Assembly: GCF_020532675.1 (NCBI RefSeq)
Contig: NZ_JAJAVE010000001.1
Location: 1,364,001-1,428,000, forward strand
DNA: 64,000 nt
DNA from: Methylobacillus gramineus
Lineage (GTDB): Bacteria; Pseudomonadota; Gammaproteobacteria; Burkholderiales; Methylophilaceae
Direction: 5' to 3'
Positions 25,519 through 36,800 of the stretch are shown piece after piece. The position numbers and the translations under genes were made by a program. Below the pieces are notes generated by a model. That model worked only from the letters and a program-made list of their open reading frames with translations, made no database searches and was not told the origin of the DNA. Each line of letters opens with the position of its first letter. The first letter of the stretch is position 1.

Positions 25519-26280
25519 ATGCTTATTACCATGACTTCCAAACCCGATCTTCTACAACAAATCCGTATCGTGCTTTGTCAGACCAGCCACCCCGGCAATA
25601 TTGGCGCTGCTGCACGTGCCATGAAAACCATGGGAATGCACCAGCTGGTGCTGGTCAAGCCCAAATCCTTCCCCCATGCTGACGCAACAGCCATGGCCTC
25701 TGGTGCTGATGACCTGCTGGTCAATGCCAAAATTTGCGAAACACTGCCAGAAGCACTTGAAGGCTGCACATTGGTGATCGGCATGAGTGCTCGCAGACGT
25801 GAATTTTCTCATGAGCTACTGTCGGCTCGTGATGGAGCATTACGAGCAATCGGCGCTGCCCATAGCGAAAAAGTCGCCATTGTGTTCGGTACTGAAATGA
25901 GCGGACTCTCCAATGAAGAGCTCAATCATTGCCAGCTGCAATCCATGATCCATGCCAATCCGGAATACTCCTCGCTCAACCTGGCAGCTGCCGTGCAGGT
26001 ATTCAGCTATGAGCTACGCATGGCGGCGCTGGATAACCCATCGCCGACCATCACTCCGCAGCAGCCACTGGCAACCAGTGAGGATATTGAACGCTTTTAT
26101 GTCCACATGGAAGAAACCCTGATTGGTATCGGCTTTCTAGATCCTGAGTATCCTAAACGGCTGATGCAGAGAATACGTCGCCTGTTTGGTAGGGCTGCTC
26201 TGGAAAAAGAAGAGGTGAATATCTTGCGCGGCATATTGTCAGCAACCCAGGATCCCCGGCCACCAGCCAGTAAAAAATAG
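25519..26280 (+). CDS. trmJ: tRNA (cytidine/uridine-2'-O-)-methyltransferase TrmJ
   Basis: The 253-residue frame (249 if started at ATG 25531, which is plausible) is a SPOUT methyltransferase: motif 1 SHPGNIGAAARAM, motif 2 VFGTEMSGLSNEEL and motif 3 NPEYSSLNLAAAVQVFSYEL form the knotted SAM-binding site, followed by the TrmJ C-terminal helical extension. TrmJ methylates the ribose at position 32 in the anticodon loop of several tRNAs. It lies between suhB and cysE, as in many gamma- and betaproteobacteria, and precedes the iron-sulfur operon. Confidence 0.93.
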   Translation: MLITMTSKPDLLQQIRIVLCQTSHPGNIGAAARAMKTMGMHQLVLVKPKSFPHADATAMASGADDLLVNAKICETLPEALEGCTLVIGMSARRREFSHELLSARDGALRAIGAAHSEKVAIVFGTEMSGLSNEELNHCQLQSMIHANPEYSSLNLAAAVQVFSYELRMAALDNPSPTITPQQPLATSEDIERFYVHMEETLIGIGFLDPEYPKRLMQRIRRLFGRAALEKEEVNILRGILSATQDPRPPASKK

Positions 26281-26376
26281 CTCCGGTCGCAAAATCACCA
26301 TTCAATCCCCCATGGCAAATACGCCAATACCGGGCACGGCATATGGCTAGCCATTAATTCAGAGTAAAATATCAGG

Positions 26377-27129
26377 ATGTTCAGTCACATAAAAGAAGAT
26401 ATCAGCGTCGTATTCGAGCGCGACCCTGCAGCACGTACGCGCTGGGAAATACTCACCACATACCCTGGCGTACATGCGCTGATCATCCACCGCATTTCCC
26501 ATTTGATATGGACACATCGCTTTCACTGGATTGCCAGATTCAGCTCACACATTGCCCGCTGGCTCACCGGCATTGAAATTCATCCCGGCGCGGTGATAGG
26601 TCGCCGCGTCTTCATTGATCACGGTATGGGCGTGGTCATTGGAGAAACCGCCGTCATCGGCAACGACTGTACGCTGTACCATGGCGTCACACTAGGCGGC
26701 ACTTCATGGAATAAAGGTAAACGCCACCCTACCCTGCTGGCAGGTGTCGTGATTGGTGCTGGCGCCAAGGTACTTGGCCCCATTACCATCGGCGCCAAAG
26801 CCAAGATAGGCTCCAATGCGGTTGTCGTGAAAGACATTCCCGACAATGCAACTGCCGTTGGCATTCCCGCCCGCATTGTTGATCAGGAGAAATCACGTCA
26901 GCATGAAGACATGGCTGAGAAAATTGGCTTTTCCGCTTACGCCGTGAGTGACAATATGAATGACCCCATGGCCAAGGCAATCCATCTGTTAATTGAGCAT
27001 ATTGCCAAGCAGGATGCACAACTTCAGACCGTGATGCAACAGCTCGAAAAGCTAGGCGCAGACGTGGATACAGACGCAGAAGTAGGCAAAGCTTTTGATG
27101 TGAACTTCATCAATAAAATAGTTGACTAA
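26377..27129 (+). CDS. cysE: Serine O-acetyltransferase
   Basis: At 250 residues it combines an N-terminal helical domain with a left-handed beta-helix of hexapeptide repeats ([33 protein letters not shown]). The catalytic His/Asp pair is in the DHG region. It makes O-acetylserine for cysteine synthesis. The C-terminal tail after the repeats is longer than in the short epsilon-type and carries no clear Ile terminus for cysteine synthase binding. Its position before iscR, the regulator of cysteine-dependent iron-sulfur assembly, links cysteine supply with the desulfurases. The isc promoter lies over its last codons. Confidence 0.93.
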   Translation: MFSHIKEDISVVFERDPAARTRWEILTTYPGVHALIIHRISHLIWTHRFHWIARFSSHIARWLTGIEIHPGAVIGRRVFIDHGMGVVIGETAVIGNDCTLYHGVTLGGTSWNKGKRHPTLLAGVVIGAGAKVLGPITIGAKAKIGSNAVVVKDIPDNATAVGIPARIVDQEKSRQHEDMAEKIGFSAYAVSDNMNDPMAKAIHLLIEHIAKQDAQLQTVMQQLEKLGADVDTDAEVGKAFDVNFINKIVD

Positions 27130-27142
27130 AGTATTCAGGTAT
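27118..27142 (+). promoter_or_regulatory. IscR type-1 operator
   Basis: The 25-bp site runs from ATAGTTGACT through AAAGT to ATTCAGGTAT. It fits the E. coli IscR type-1 consensus (ATASYYGACT-RWWWY-AGTCRRSTAT) at 23 of 25 positions. It spans the cysE stop codon and covers the -35 and spacer of the isc promoter, the correct place for repression by [2Fe-2S]-IscR. Confidence 0.85.
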
Positions 27143-27150
27143 TCTAGAAT
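27122..27150 (+). promoter_or_regulatory. Sigma-70 promoter of the isc operon
   Basis: TTGACT (27122-27127) and TAGAAT (27145-27150) are 17 bp apart. Transcription would begin near 27157, leaving about 73 bases of leader before iscR. ATTCTAG/CTAGAAT (27141-27147 and 27157-27163) form a further inverted repeat around the start. Confidence 0.8.
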
Positions 27151-27229
27151 TTATTCCTAGAATCAAGTCGTAAGACACTGCGCCAAACCCACTCACGGCG
27201 CGTTATCCGAACAACTTTAGGAAACAACA

Positions 27230-27709
27230 ATGCGATTAACCACAAAAGGTCGTTTTGCAGTGACGGCGATGCTTGACCTGGCCCTCAATGAAGAGGAAAA
27301 ACCAGTGACACTCGCTGGGATCAGTGAACGCCAAGGCATTTCCTTATCTTACCTTGAACAGCTTTTTAGCCGCCTGCGTCGTAATGGCCTGGTAAAAAGC
27401 GTTCGCGGCCCTGGTGGCGGTTACAGGCTTGCTAAAAAGCATGCCGAGATTTCCGTCTCCGACATTATCACTGCTGTTGATGAGCTGATTGATGCCACCC
27501 AGTGCGGCGGCAAGGAAAACTGTCATGAAGGTAAACCATGCATGACGCATGACCTCTGGTCCAGCCTCAACAACAAGATCCTGGAATATCTCTCTGGCGT
27601 TGCATTAGCTGATTTAGTAGCTGCCCAGCGTGAAGGCAAGGAAATCCGCTTTACCGTCCGCAGGGAAACTCGTGATAACCAGTTGCAGCATGCACAAGTA
27701 GCGGCATAA
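27230..27709 (+). CDS. iscR: Iron-sulfur cluster regulator IscR
   Basis: The 159-residue Rrf2-family protein has an N-terminal winged helix and the cluster ligands Cys92, Cys98, Cys104 and His107 at the same numbering as E. coli IscR. As a [2Fe-2S] protein it represses its own operon; the cluster-free form acts at type-2 sites. AGGAAAC just upstream of the ATG is a good ribosome-binding site. A type-1 operator is located over its promoter. The cysteine desulfurase gene follows 10 bases later, so feedback control covers the whole operon. Confidence 0.97.
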   Translation: MRLTTKGRFAVTAMLDLALNEEEKPVTLAGISERQGISLSYLEQLFSRLRRNGLVKSVRGPGGGYRLAKKHAEISVSDIITAVDELIDATQCGGKENCHEGKPCMTHDLWSSLNNKILEYLSGVALADLVAAQREGKEIRFTVRRETRDNQLQHAQVAA

Positions 27710-27719
27710 GGCCAACACC

Positions 27720-28868
27720 ATGAGTAGCGCTGTCTATCTTGATAACAATGGCACCACCGCACTGGAACCCAGAGTGCTGCAGGCGATGTTGCCATATTTA
27801 TCCGGACAGCAGGGCAATGCCACCAGTCGCCATATATTCGGTCGCGCGGCCCGCAATGCCATAGATCAAGCCAGGGAGCAGGTAGCAGACGCTGTGGGAG
27901 CGCATCCTTCCCAGGTGGTATTTACTGGCAGTGGCACAGAAGCAGACAATCTTGCCATCAGCGGTGTTGGCAACACTCAGACATCAGGTCGCATTGCCAT
28001 CAGTAGCATAGAACACCCTGCCGTCACCAAGCCTGCGCAGGCCCTGGCATGGCAGAACTGGAAAGTAGCAAAGATTGCCAGCAATCGTGATGGGCAGATT
28101 GAAAAAGCGGCGTTAGCCGCCATATTGGAAGAGAGAGCTGACATTGTGTCGGTGATGCTCGCCAATAATGAAACCGGTGTGATTCAGGACATTGCGGCCC
28201 TGGGTGAAATCGCCAGAGGGCACAAGACTTATATGCATACGGATGCCGTGCAGGCCTTGGGTAAAATCAATGTCGACTTTGTTGATCTGAATATTCACGC
28301 GATGAGTCTGTCATCCCACAAGATCAATGGCCCACAGGGTGCAGGCGCACTGATTCTGGACAAACGCATTGATATCCGGCCCCTGCTATATGGCGGCGGT
28401 CAAGAAAAAGGGTTGCGCAGTGGCAGTGAAAACATTGCCGCGATTGTTGGATTTGGCGCGGCATGTGCAATCGCCAGCCATGACATCCAGCAGCGCACGA
28501 GCAAGCTCAGAACACTGCGTGACAGACTTGAGCATGGCCTTAAGCAATTGGATGCCACCGTGTTCGGTGCAGCGGTAGAACGCCTGCCCAATACCAGTTT
28601 CTTTGCGTTTGGCGGAATAGAAGGTGAAACACTGGTCATGGCACTGGATCGTCAAGGATTTGCCGTCGCCAGTGGGTCAGCCTGCTCCAGCGACAGCACC
28701 GAACCCAGTCATGTGTTACTGGCAATGGGTGTAGATCCAGACCTGGCACGCGGTGCAGTAAGAGTTAGCTTCGGCAGTCACAATACTGCAGAGGAAGTAG
28801 ATGCCTTTCTGCACACACTGCACCATGAATTATCGAGATTGAGAAAATTAACTGCGATAGCAGTTTAA
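27720..28868 (+). CDS. NifS-like cysteine desulfurase (first of two)
   Basis: A 382-residue PLP enzyme of the class V aminotransferase fold. Lys201 in [12 protein letters not shown] binds PLP and Cys322 in [14 protein letters not shown] is the persulfide cysteine on a long mobile loop, so it is a group I desulfurase. It differs clearly from the next gene, IscS, being shorter and less basic near the C-terminus. It is placed between iscR and iscS, under the same promoter, and may mobilise sulfur for another acceptor or serve as a backup. NifS is the closest style; no nitrogen-fixation gene is in the window. Confidence 0.9.
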   Translation: MSSAVYLDNNGTTALEPRVLQAMLPYLSGQQGNATSRHIFGRAARNAIDQAREQVADAVGAHPSQVVFTGSGTEADNLAISGVGNTQTSGRIAISSIEHPAVTKPAQALAWQNWKVAKIASNRDGQIEKAALAAILEERADIVSVMLANNETGVIQDIAALGEIARGHKTYMHTDAVQALGKINVDFVDLNIHAMSLSSHKINGPQGAGALILDKRIDIRPLLYGGGQEKGLRSGSENIAAIVGFGAACAIASHDIQQRTSKLRTLRDRLEHGLKQLDATVFGAAVERLPNTSFFAFGGIEGETLVMALDRQGFAVASGSACSSDSTEPSHVLLAMGVDPDLARGAVRVSFGSHNTAEEVDAFLHTLHHELSRLRKLTAIAV

Positions 28869-28878
28869 GAAAGTTGAT

Positions 28879-30099
28879 ATGACAGTACGTACGCCAATTT
28901 ACCTGGATTATTCAGCCACTACCCCGATAGATCCACGGGTAGCGGAAAAGATGATCCCTTATCTGACCGAGCATTTCGGCAATCCGGCTTCACGCAGCCA
29001 TGCTTTCGGCTGGACCGCAGAAAAAGCCGTGGAAAATGCACGCGAAGAAGTTGCCAAACTGGTCAATGCAGATCCACGTGAAATTGTCTGGACATCTGGC
29101 GCCACTGAGTCCAACAATCTCGCGATTAAAGGCGCTGCCAACTTTTATAGCGGCTCTAAAGGCAAGCATATCGTCACCGTGCAAACTGAGCATAAAGCTG
29201 TGATTGACACAGTGCGCGAGCTGGAACGAGTGGGTTATGAAGCTACTTATTTGACACCAGAGCCTAACGGCTTGGTAGATCTGGAGAAATTCAAGACCGC
29301 CCTGCGCCCTGATACCGTGGTAGCCTCTGTCATGCTGGTCAACAATGAAATTGGCGTGATTCAAGACATTGTAGCGCTAGGTAATATCTGCCGTGAGCGC
29401 GGCATTATTTTCCACGTGGATGCTGCACAGGCTACTGGCAAAGTACATATCGACCTGGAAAAACTGCCTGTCGATCTCATGAGCTTCTCTGCGCATAAAA
29501 CTTATGGCCCCAAAGGCATAGGCGCACTGTATGTTCGCCGTAAACCCCGCGTCCGCATTGAAGCACAGATGCATGGTGGTGGGCATGAACGTGGTATGCG
29601 CTCCGGCACTCTGGCCACCCATCAAATCGTTGGTATGGGGGAAGCTTTCCGTATTGCGCGCGAAGAAATGGACACCGAGAATGTACGCGTCCGCCAATTG
29701 CGTGATCGTCTGCTCAAGGGCCTGGAAGACATAGATGAAGTCTATGTGAATGGCGATATGGAGCAACGTGTTGCGCACAACCTGAACATCAGCTTCAACT
29801 TTGTTGAAGGCGAATCACTGATTATGGCGGTCAAGGATATTGCGGTATCCAGCGGTTCCGCTTGTACTTCTGCCAGCCTCGAGCCTTCCTATGTGCTCCG
29901 TGCACTAGGCCGGTCCGATGAACTGGCACATAGCTCAATTCGTTTCTCCATCGGCCGCTTCACGACGGAAGAAGATATTAATTACACCATTGCCCTGATG
30001 AAGGGCAAGATCGACAAATTGAGGGAGCTATCCCCATTGTGGGAGATGCATCTGGATGGTGTTGACCTCAGCACCGTGGAGTGGGCAGCAGAACATTAG
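28879..30099 (+). CDS. iscS: Cysteine desulfurase IscS
   Basis: At 406 residues it matches E. coli IscS closely: PLP lysine Lys207 in [10 protein letters not shown], persulfide Cys329 in [14 protein letters not shown], and the C-terminal IscU-contacting tail ending [18 protein letters not shown]. It removes sulfur from cysteine and delivers it to IscU and to tRNA thiolation enzymes. It begins 10 bases after the NifS-like gene. A 122-base gap with two hairpins separates it from iscU. Confidence 0.98.
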   Translation: MTVRTPIYLDYSATTPIDPRVAEKMIPYLTEHFGNPASRSHAFGWTAEKAVENAREEVAKLVNADPREIVWTSGATESNNLAIKGAANFYSGSKGKHIVTVQTEHKAVIDTVRELERVGYEATYLTPEPNGLVDLEKFKTALRPDTVVASVMLVNNEIGVIQDIVALGNICRERGIIFHVDAAQATGKVHIDLEKLPVDLMSFSAHKTYGPKGIGALYVRRKPRVRIEAQMHGGGHERGMRSGTLATHQIVGMGEAFRIAREEMDTENVRVRQLRDRLLKGLEDIDEVYVNGDMEQRVAHNLNISFNFVEGESLIMAVKDIAVSSGSACTSASLEPSYVLRALGRSDELAHSSIRFSIGRFTTEEDINYTIALMKGKIDKLRELSPLWEMHLDGVDLSTVEWAAEH

Positions 30100-30112
30100 C
30101 AATCAACAAGCG

Positions 30113-30202
30113 GCACACACTTGTGTGCTTACGGAATACCTTGCAAAACATGCCAGTAGATGAATTTTTTCATCACGACATTGAAATAGCAGCATGTTTT
30201 GC
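30113..30202 (+). promoter_or_regulatory. Two RNA hairpins between iscS and iscU
   Basis: GCACAC/GTGTGC (30113-30118 and 30123-30128) make a small stem. GCAAAACATGC (30143-30153) pairs perfectly with GCATGTTTTGC (30192-30202), with GATGAA/TTCATC nested in its loop, and is followed by ATATTTTT and the iscU ribosome-binding site TAGGAG. This may stabilise, process or attenuate the mRNA. Confidence 0.55.
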
Positions 30203-30221
30203 ATATTTTTAGGAGTGAAAA

Positions 30222-30623
30222 ATGGCTTATTCAGACAAAGTACTAGATCACTATGAAAACCCCCGTAATGTGGGTTCTATGGACAAGAATGATCCAACAG
30301 TGGGTACCGGCATGGTAGGCGCGCCTGCTTGTGGCGATGTCATGAAATTACAGATCAAGGTGAATGAAAGCGGCATTATTGAAGATGCCAAGTTCAAGAC
30401 CTATGGTTGCGGTTCTGCAATTGCTTCAAGCTCACTGGTAACAGAATGGATCAAGGGTAAATCCCTGGATCAGGTTATGGAGATCAAGAACTCCGATATC
30501 GCTGAAGAACTTGCATTACCTCCGGTCAAGATCCATTGCTCAGTATTGGCAGAAGACGCCATCCGTGCTGCAGTGGCTGATCTTAAGGCCAAGCAGGGTA
30601 TCAGGGACGAGCAGGTAGCTTAA
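30222..30623 (+). CDS. iscU: Iron-sulfur cluster scaffold IscU
   Basis: The 133-residue scaffold has the three cluster cysteines Cys37, Cys63 and Cys106, plus Asp39 and His105, and the HscA recognition motif LPPVK at 99-103. It builds [2Fe-2S] clusters using sulfur from IscS and hands them on with the HscA/HscB chaperones. AGGAG lies eight bases before the ATG. It follows the hairpin region after iscS and precedes iscA by 10 bases. Confidence 0.98.
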   Translation: MAYSDKVLDHYENPRNVGSMDKNDPTVGTGMVGAPACGDVMKLQIKVNESGIIEDAKFKTYGCGSAIASSSLVTEWIKGKSLDQVMEIKNSDIAEELALPPVKIHCSVLAEDAIRAAVADLKAKQGIRDEQVA

Positions 30624-30633
30624 GGCTGGAATC

Positions 30634-30957
30634 ATGGCAATTACTCTGACTCAAACTGCAGCCAAGCGGGTACAGACTTTTCTTGCCAATCGTGGCAAGG
30701 GCATAGGCCTGCGCTTGGGCGTCAAGACCACCGGCTGCTCAGGCATGGCGTACACCCTTGAATTTGTGGATGAATCTAATACCGAAGATATGATCTTTGA
30801 AAGCCACGGTGTTAATGTCATTGTGGACCCAAAGAGCCTCGCTTATATCGATGGCACTGAGTTGGATTTCGCCAAAGAAGGGTTGAACGAGGGGTTCAAG
30901 TTCAACAACCCGAACGTCAAGGATGAATGCGGCTGCGGCGAAAGCTTCACGGTGTAG
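30634..30957 (+). CDS. iscA: Iron-sulfur carrier protein IscA
   Basis: At 107 residues it is an A-type carrier with the three conserved cysteines Cys35 (GCSG), Cys99 and Cys101 (CGCGESF). It transfers clusters from IscU to target proteins. Its position after iscU is standard. The gap to hscB is 93 bases without a recognisable signal. Confidence 0.97.
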   Translation: MAITLTQTAAKRVQTFLANRGKGIGLRLGVKTTGCSGMAYTLEFVDESNTEDMIFESHGVNVIVDPKSLAYIDGTELDFAKEGLNEGFKFNNPNVKDECGCGESFTV

Positions 30958-31050
30958 TGCACAAGCTCGCCACCCGTTTTATCCTGGCTGCCATTGCTGA
31001 GGCTTTTGCGGCCAAGAGTCAGCCCTTTTCCCTAGACTGAACCGCAGATT

Positions 31051-31581
31051 GTGTCCAATTTCCTTAAAAACCATTTTGAGTTGCTAGGCCTTGCCCCTCG
31101 GTTTGCTATCGATCAGACGGTGCTCGACCAAAGCTACCGCACAATACAGGCTGAAGTACATCCGGACCGGTTTGCGGCTGGGTCATCGACAGAACGTATG
31201 CAGTCCATGCAATGGGCCACTCAGGCAAACGAAGCCTATCGCACATTAAAAAACCCCACGGCACGGGCACGCTATCTACTGCAATTGCAAGGTGTGGATA
31301 CTGAGGAAGAAAATAACACGGCGATGCCCACTGAGTTTCTTATGTTGCAAATGGAATGGCGTGAACAAATGGCAGATGCCAGCCATGACCAAGACATCAG
31401 CACACTGGATGCCCTACTTCAGGAAATGCGCGGTAAGGCAGCAGAACTGCAAGCCGGACTGCAAATAGCACTGGATCAGGAACAGGCCTGGCAAACTGCT
31501 GCCGAGATAGTGCGCAAGCTCAGCTTCATCGACAAGATACGTCACGATGTGGAACACGAAATCACCAGGCTAGAAGACTAG
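31051..31581 (+). CDS. hscB: Fe-S protein assembly co-chaperone HscB
   Basis: A 176-residue J-type co-chaperone; the HPD tripeptide is at 37-39 and the C-terminal three-helix domain for IscU binding follows from about residue 85. GTG is the start codon and there is no strong ribosome-binding site, so expression may depend on the upstream genes. It brings IscU to HscA and stimulates its ATPase. Confidence 0.95.
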   Translation: MSNFLKNHFELLGLAPRFAIDQTVLDQSYRTIQAEVHPDRFAAGSSTERMQSMQWATQANEAYRTLKNPTARARYLLQLQGVDTEEENNTAMPTEFLMLQMEWREQMADASHDQDISTLDALLQEMRGKAAELQAGLQIALDQEQAWQTAAEIVRKLSFIDKIRHDVEHEITRLED

Positions 31582-31596
31582 CCCCAAGACAAGATC

Positions 31597-33465
31597 ATGG
31601 CCTTATTACAAATATCAGAACCCGGAATGAGCACGGCTCCCCACCAGCACAGGCTGGCGGTGGGAATAGACCTGGGAACGACCAACTCACTGGTGGCCAC
31701 CATTCGTAGCGGCCAGAGCACGGTACTGCTGGACGAACAAGGACATGCCCTGCTGCCCTCTGTGGTGCATTACCTTGAAGCAGGCAAGGTTGAGGTTGGC
31801 TACGCAGCGCAGTTGCAACAGAGCCTGGACCCGCACAATACCATCGTCTCGGCCAAACGCTTTCTAGGTCGCGGCCTCAAGGATATAGGCGACACCAGCC
31901 ACTTGCCTTACCGCTTTGTAGAGGCGCCAGGTATGGTACAGGTGGAAACACGGGCCGGGATCAAGAGTCCGGTGGAAATTTCGGCGGAGATTTTAAAAAG
32001 TCTCAAATCACGCGCAGAAAAAGCCCTGGGTGGCGAATTGACAGGGGTGGTGATTACCGTGCCCGCTTACTTTGATGATGCCCAGCGACAAGCCACCAAG
32101 GATGCAGCCAGGCTGGCTGGCCTGAATGTGCTACGTCTGCTGAACGAGCCTACTGCTGCGGCTGTCGCTTATGGGCTTGATAACGCGTCCGAAGGTATTT
32201 ACATTATTTATGATCTGGGTGGCGGCACATTTGATGTCTCCATCCTGCGCCTGTCCAAAGGTGTATTTGAAGTGCTATCCACCAATGGCGACTCTGCGCT
32301 CGGCGGCGATGACTTCGACCGGCGTATTTTCTGCTGGATACTGGAGCAATCCGGCACGCAATTACTGAACCCAGCTGACACGCGTCTACTGTTGACCAAG
32401 GCACGTGAAGCCAAAGAGTGGCTCACGGAGCACGCAAGCGCCAGCATCACGGCCTTACTCAGCGATGGCGCATTGATCAATCTGAGTTTAAGCCAGCAGA
32501 CTTTCCAGGACTTGAGCAAACAATTGATCCAGCGCACCCTAACGCCGGTTCGTAAGGCTTTACGCGATGCACAACTGGATATCAGCGAGATCAAGGGCAT
32601 CGTCATGGTCGGGGGTGCGACGCGCATGCCTCAAATCCGCCAGGCAGTGTCGCAGTTTTTTGGGCAGGAACCACTGACCAACCTTGATCCTGACAAAGTA
32701 GTCGCCCTGGGAGCGGCCATACAGGCTAATGTGCTGGCCGGTAACCGTAGCGATGATGACTTGCTTCTGCTGGATGTCATCCCACTATCCCTAGGTTTGG
32801 AAACCATGGGCGGCTTGGTGGAAAAAGTGATTCCACGCAACGCTACGTTGCCACTCGCCCGTGCGCAGGACTTCACCACGTTCAAGGATGGTCAAACCGC
32901 CATGAGCATCCATGTGCTGCAAGGTGAACGCGAACTGGTTACCGACTGTAGATCACTTGGTCAGTTTGAATTACGCGGCATTCCTCCGATGGCAGCCGGG
33001 GCTGCGCGCATTCGCGTGACTTTCCAGGTGGATGCAGATGGCCTGCTGTCCGTCTCTGCACGCGAGCAAACCAGCGACGTGGAAGCGAATATTGTGGTGA
33101 AACCGTCTTACGGATTGAGTGAAGACGCCATCATTGGCATGTTGCAGTCATCATTCAGCTCTGCCGCTGCAGATAAGGAAGCCCGGGCCCTGGCAGAAGC
33201 CAGGGTAGATGCTGCACGCTTGCTGGAGGCGATCGACGCCGCGCTGGTCAAAGATGGTGATACCTTGCTCAGCACCGAAGAAAAACAGGCCATCGTCTCT
33301 GAAATGTCCAAGCTGCGCGCACTAGCCTCGGCAGAAGACAGCACAGTGATACACAAGGCCGTAGAAAGCCTGAACCACGCCACCGAAATTTTTGCGGCAC
33401 GCCGCATGGATGCCTCAGTCAGTCAGGCGCTGGCAGGACAAACGCTCAATACACTGGAAATCTAG
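31597..33465 (+). CDS. hscA: Fe-S protein assembly chaperone HscA
   Basis: At 622 residues it is an Hsp70-type chaperone. The ATPase opens [13 protein letters not shown] and contains [14 protein letters not shown] and VGGATRMP; the substrate-binding domain follows from about residue 400. It binds the LPPVK motif of IscU and drives cluster release. ATG 31597 is used here; another ATG at 31627 would drop ten residues before the ATPase core. The gene runs 15 bases after hscB and three before fdx. Confidence 0.97.
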   Translation: MALLQISEPGMSTAPHQHRLAVGIDLGTTNSLVATIRSGQSTVLLDEQGHALLPSVVHYLEAGKVEVGYAAQLQQSLDPHNTIVSAKRFLGRGLKDIGDTSHLPYRFVEAPGMVQVETRAGIKSPVEISAEILKSLKSRAEKALGGELTGVVITVPAYFDDAQRQATKDAARLAGLNVLRLLNEPTAAAVAYGLDNASEGIYIIYDLGGGTFDVSILRLSKGVFEVLSTNGDSALGGDDFDRRIFCWILEQSGTQLLNPADTRLLLTKAREAKEWLTEHASASITALLSDGALINLSLSQQTFQDLSKQLIQRTLTPVRKALRDAQLDISEIKGIVMVGGATRMPQIRQAVSQFFGQEPLTNLDPDKVVALGAAIQANVLAGNRSDDDLLLLDVIPLSLGLETMGGLVEKVIPRNATLPLARAQDFTTFKDGQTAMSIHVLQGERELVTDCRSLGQFELRGIPPMAAGAARIRVTFQVDADGLLSVSAREQTSDVEANIVVKPSYGLSEDAIIGMLQSSFSSAAADKEARALAEARVDAARLLEAIDAALVKDGDTLLSTEEKQAIVSEMSKLRALASAEDSTVIHKAVESLNHATEIFAARRMDASVSQALAGQTLNTLEI

Positions 33466-33468
33466 GTC

Positions 33469-33810
33469 ATGGCAAAAATTACTGTACTCCCCCATCCTGA
33501 GCTATGTCCGGAAGGCAAGACCTTTGAGGCACAATCCGACCGCTCCATCTGCCATAACCTGCACAAGCAGCATATTGAAATAGAGAATGCCTGTGGTGGG
33601 GTCTGCGCCTGCAGTACCTGTCATGTGTTGATCAAGGAAGGTTACAACTCCATGCCTGAACCTGATGAGAATGAAGAGGACATGCTGGATCAGGCATGGG
33701 GCTTGAGAGCGAATTCACGATTGTCATGCCAGGCCATTGTGGGCAAAGAGGACATCGTGGTTGAAATCCCGATCTACTCACTGAACCTGGCCAAAGAACC
33801 GCCACACTAG
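33469..33810 (+). CDS. fdx: [2Fe-2S] ferredoxin, ISC type
   Basis: The 113-residue adrenodoxin-type ferredoxin has cluster ligands Cys42, Cys48, Cys51 and Cys87, identical in position to E. coli Fdx, with the additional Cys46. It supplies electrons to IscS-IscU cluster assembly. It begins three bases after hscA and is the last isc gene; no iscX homologue follows before the convergent GGDEF-EAL gene. Confidence 0.97.
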   Translation: MAKITVLPHPELCPEGKTFEAQSDRSICHNLHKQHIEIENACGGVCACSTCHVLIKEGYNSMPEPDENEEDMLDQAWGLRANSRLSCQAIVGKEDIVVEIPIYSLNLAKEPPH

Positions 33811-33881
33811 TAGGGTGAAAACAGCATAGCATCCACCAGGTGATGGATGTGCATACCATACAGATTATCAACCAAGTGTTG

Positions 33882-36800
33882 TTATGCCTGACTTAACTCC
33901 AGCTGCATATCCTTGATATAGGTACGTCCAGCCCGTTTGGCAGTATCAAAGCGCAACATGCCGGCAAAATCTGCTGCCGGTAAAGGACGGCTAAAGATAT
34001 ATCCTTGTAACTGATCACAAGACTGCGCACGCAGAAACTCAAGTTGCGCCTGATTCTCCACGCCTTCAGCCACCACCTTGATTTTAAGACTATGGGCCAT
34101 CGCAATAATGGCCTGTGTAATCGCCGCATCATCGCTATCCTGAGGCACATCGCGTACAAACGACCGATCAATCTTGAGCGAGTCAATCGGAAAATGCTTG
34201 AGGTAGGCCAGCGATGAATAGCCGGTGCCAAAGTCATCAATCAACACATGCGTTCCCAGATCGCGGAAATGCTGCAGAATCTCACTGGCATGCTCAGCAT
34301 TCTGCATGATCATGCTCTCGGTAATCTCAAGCTCCAGGCAATCCGCAGTCAGCCCGGTATCCATCAAGGCCTCACTAATCACCTCACGCAGGCTGTCTTC
34401 ACGGAACTGACGCGCTGACAGGTTGACACCCACCCGGATCGGCCTGCCTGCAATAGACTGCCATTGATAAGCATCTTTACAGGCCTGGTTAATCACCCAC
34501 GCCCCAATCTCAATAATCAGTCCCGTTTCCTCGGCAATCGGAATGAAATCCTGGGGAGAAATAGTCCCCAGCTCTGCACTGTTCCAACGTATCAACGCCT
34601 CAGCACCGACAATATATTGCCCGTGCACATCAAGCTTGGCCTGATACAACAACGTAAATTCCTCGCGCTCCATGGCACGGCGCAAGTTATTTTCCAGGAT
34701 CAGGCGATCCACACTATGTGTATTGCTATCGGCTGAATAAAAATGGAAGGTATTCTTGCCATCATCCTTGGCCTTATACATGGCCATATCTGCATTTTTC
34801 AGCAGCGAGAAGATATCCACCCCATCTTCGGGATAAACGCTGATCCCGATACTGGCGCTGATATACAACTCCTGATTCATCAAAATAAAAGGCTGCGCCA
34901 GCGTATTCATGATCTTGCGGGCAACTCCACTCAAATATTGACTCTCGGTAAAATCTTCAAGCAACACCACAAACTCATCACCCCCCTGTCGCGCAACCGT
35001 ATCGGTGAGCCGCAAGCAATCCTTGAGACGCTTGGCGGTTTCTTGCAGCAACATATCACCCGCCTGGTGCCCCAACGTATCATTGATGATCTTGAAACGA
35101 TCAAGGTCGATAAACAGGACGCCAACCCGATTCTGATATCGTTGCGCACGCAGCAAGGCTAATTCCACACGCTCCTGCAACAGTGAGCGATTGGGCAAAC
35201 CGGTCAGCGCATCATGCGTCGCCAGGAACTGCAGCCGCTCTTCCGACTGTTTACGCTGGCTAATGTCGCTCAACACGGCAACATAGTTCTGCAAGATGCC
35301 GTTGCTATCGTACAGCGTGCTAATGGAGACCCATTCGGGGTAATACTCGCCGCTCTTCTTGCGGGCCAGGATTTCTCCCATCCACTTGCCCTTGAGTTCT
35401 ACAATGCTGCCAATCGGCTCATCGTCCTCTCCTCCGATCTCATCGAGCAAGCGCAAATGCGTACCTATCGTTTCATCCCGCTCATAGCCAGTGATATCAA
35501 GATAGGCCTGGTTGACGTCGAGGATATCCCGGTTGCTGTCAGCAATCAGGATACCTTCGGCCGTGTTTTCAAACACCTGTTTGGATAATCTCAGGCTGGC
35601 CTCGCCAGCCTTACGAGCAGTGATATCCAGCATCACCCCCACCAACTCCTGGGGCTTGCCAAATCGATTGGGAATCACCCGCACCATATCCTGGACCCAG
35701 ACCGTACGGCCATCTGCTGCAATCATGCGGTAGTCGAACACATGGCTCTTAAGCTGGGCAGATTCTGCGCGGCAAAACTCAACCACCCAATCGCGGTCAT
35801 CTGGATGAATGGTGTCATTCCAGAATGTGTCACTTCGTGTCCAGTCTGCAAGCGGATAGCCCATCAATACTTCCGCCTCCTGGCTAACAAAGGTGAAGAC
35901 GCCTTCAGGCGTAGCACGCCACACAATAGCCTGCACCGATTCAACCAGCTCACGATATTCCGTCTGGCTTTGCAGTAGGGCAGTTTCAGCCTGTTTACGG
36001 CTACTGATATCAATAATCAGCACCACCACTTTTTCACTACCATCGCGGTAATTGGCAGCTGCCACCTCAATCGGTATAGGTTTACCGGACTTGCTGATAC
36101 CCATTGCCTCATAGCGGCTGGGACTTTCAAGGCCCTGCATTCTCACGTGATATTGTTGTGCTACACGCTCCCTATCCATTGGATGGATCAAATTGAGGAA
36201 ATCCGACCCCAGGGGAATATCACGGGCGTCATAGCCTCCAATTTTCCATACGGCTTCATTGGCATACGCAATTTTTCCGTGCTCAATCACCACGACACCT
36301 TCACCCGCGTCAGACTGAGCATTGATAAGTGCGTTATACAGTCCCAACTGGTTCTTGAGCCTGGTATCAACACGTAGCCTGCCGACATTCAACCCCGACA
36401 AGCCAACTCCAGTCGATACCGTGACCAGAACAAACAGCCAGTAATTCAGCAGATCAGTATTGGCCATCTGCATACTGAAATAGCCCTGATAGCCTGCCAC
36501 CACCCAGAGGGCCGTGATTGAAATAAACAAAGAGGCAATGGCAGCTCCTCGCTGATGAAAACTCAAAGCAGCCCAGATCACCAGAGGAAAGACTAGGAAT
36601 GCTTTTGCTTCGAGCGCCAGCAGGGAGTCGAGCCATACGCCGGTAAACGCAAACGCACCAATCACCACCAGAATCACCAGGAATATGATGGCCTCAGTAA
36701 TCTTGGCCCTGCTCCATTGAATCGGCTCGTAGTAAAAACAGGCAAGGATGGCAGGGGTAAACAGGATAATGCTCAAGGCATCGCCCATCCACCACTGCAA

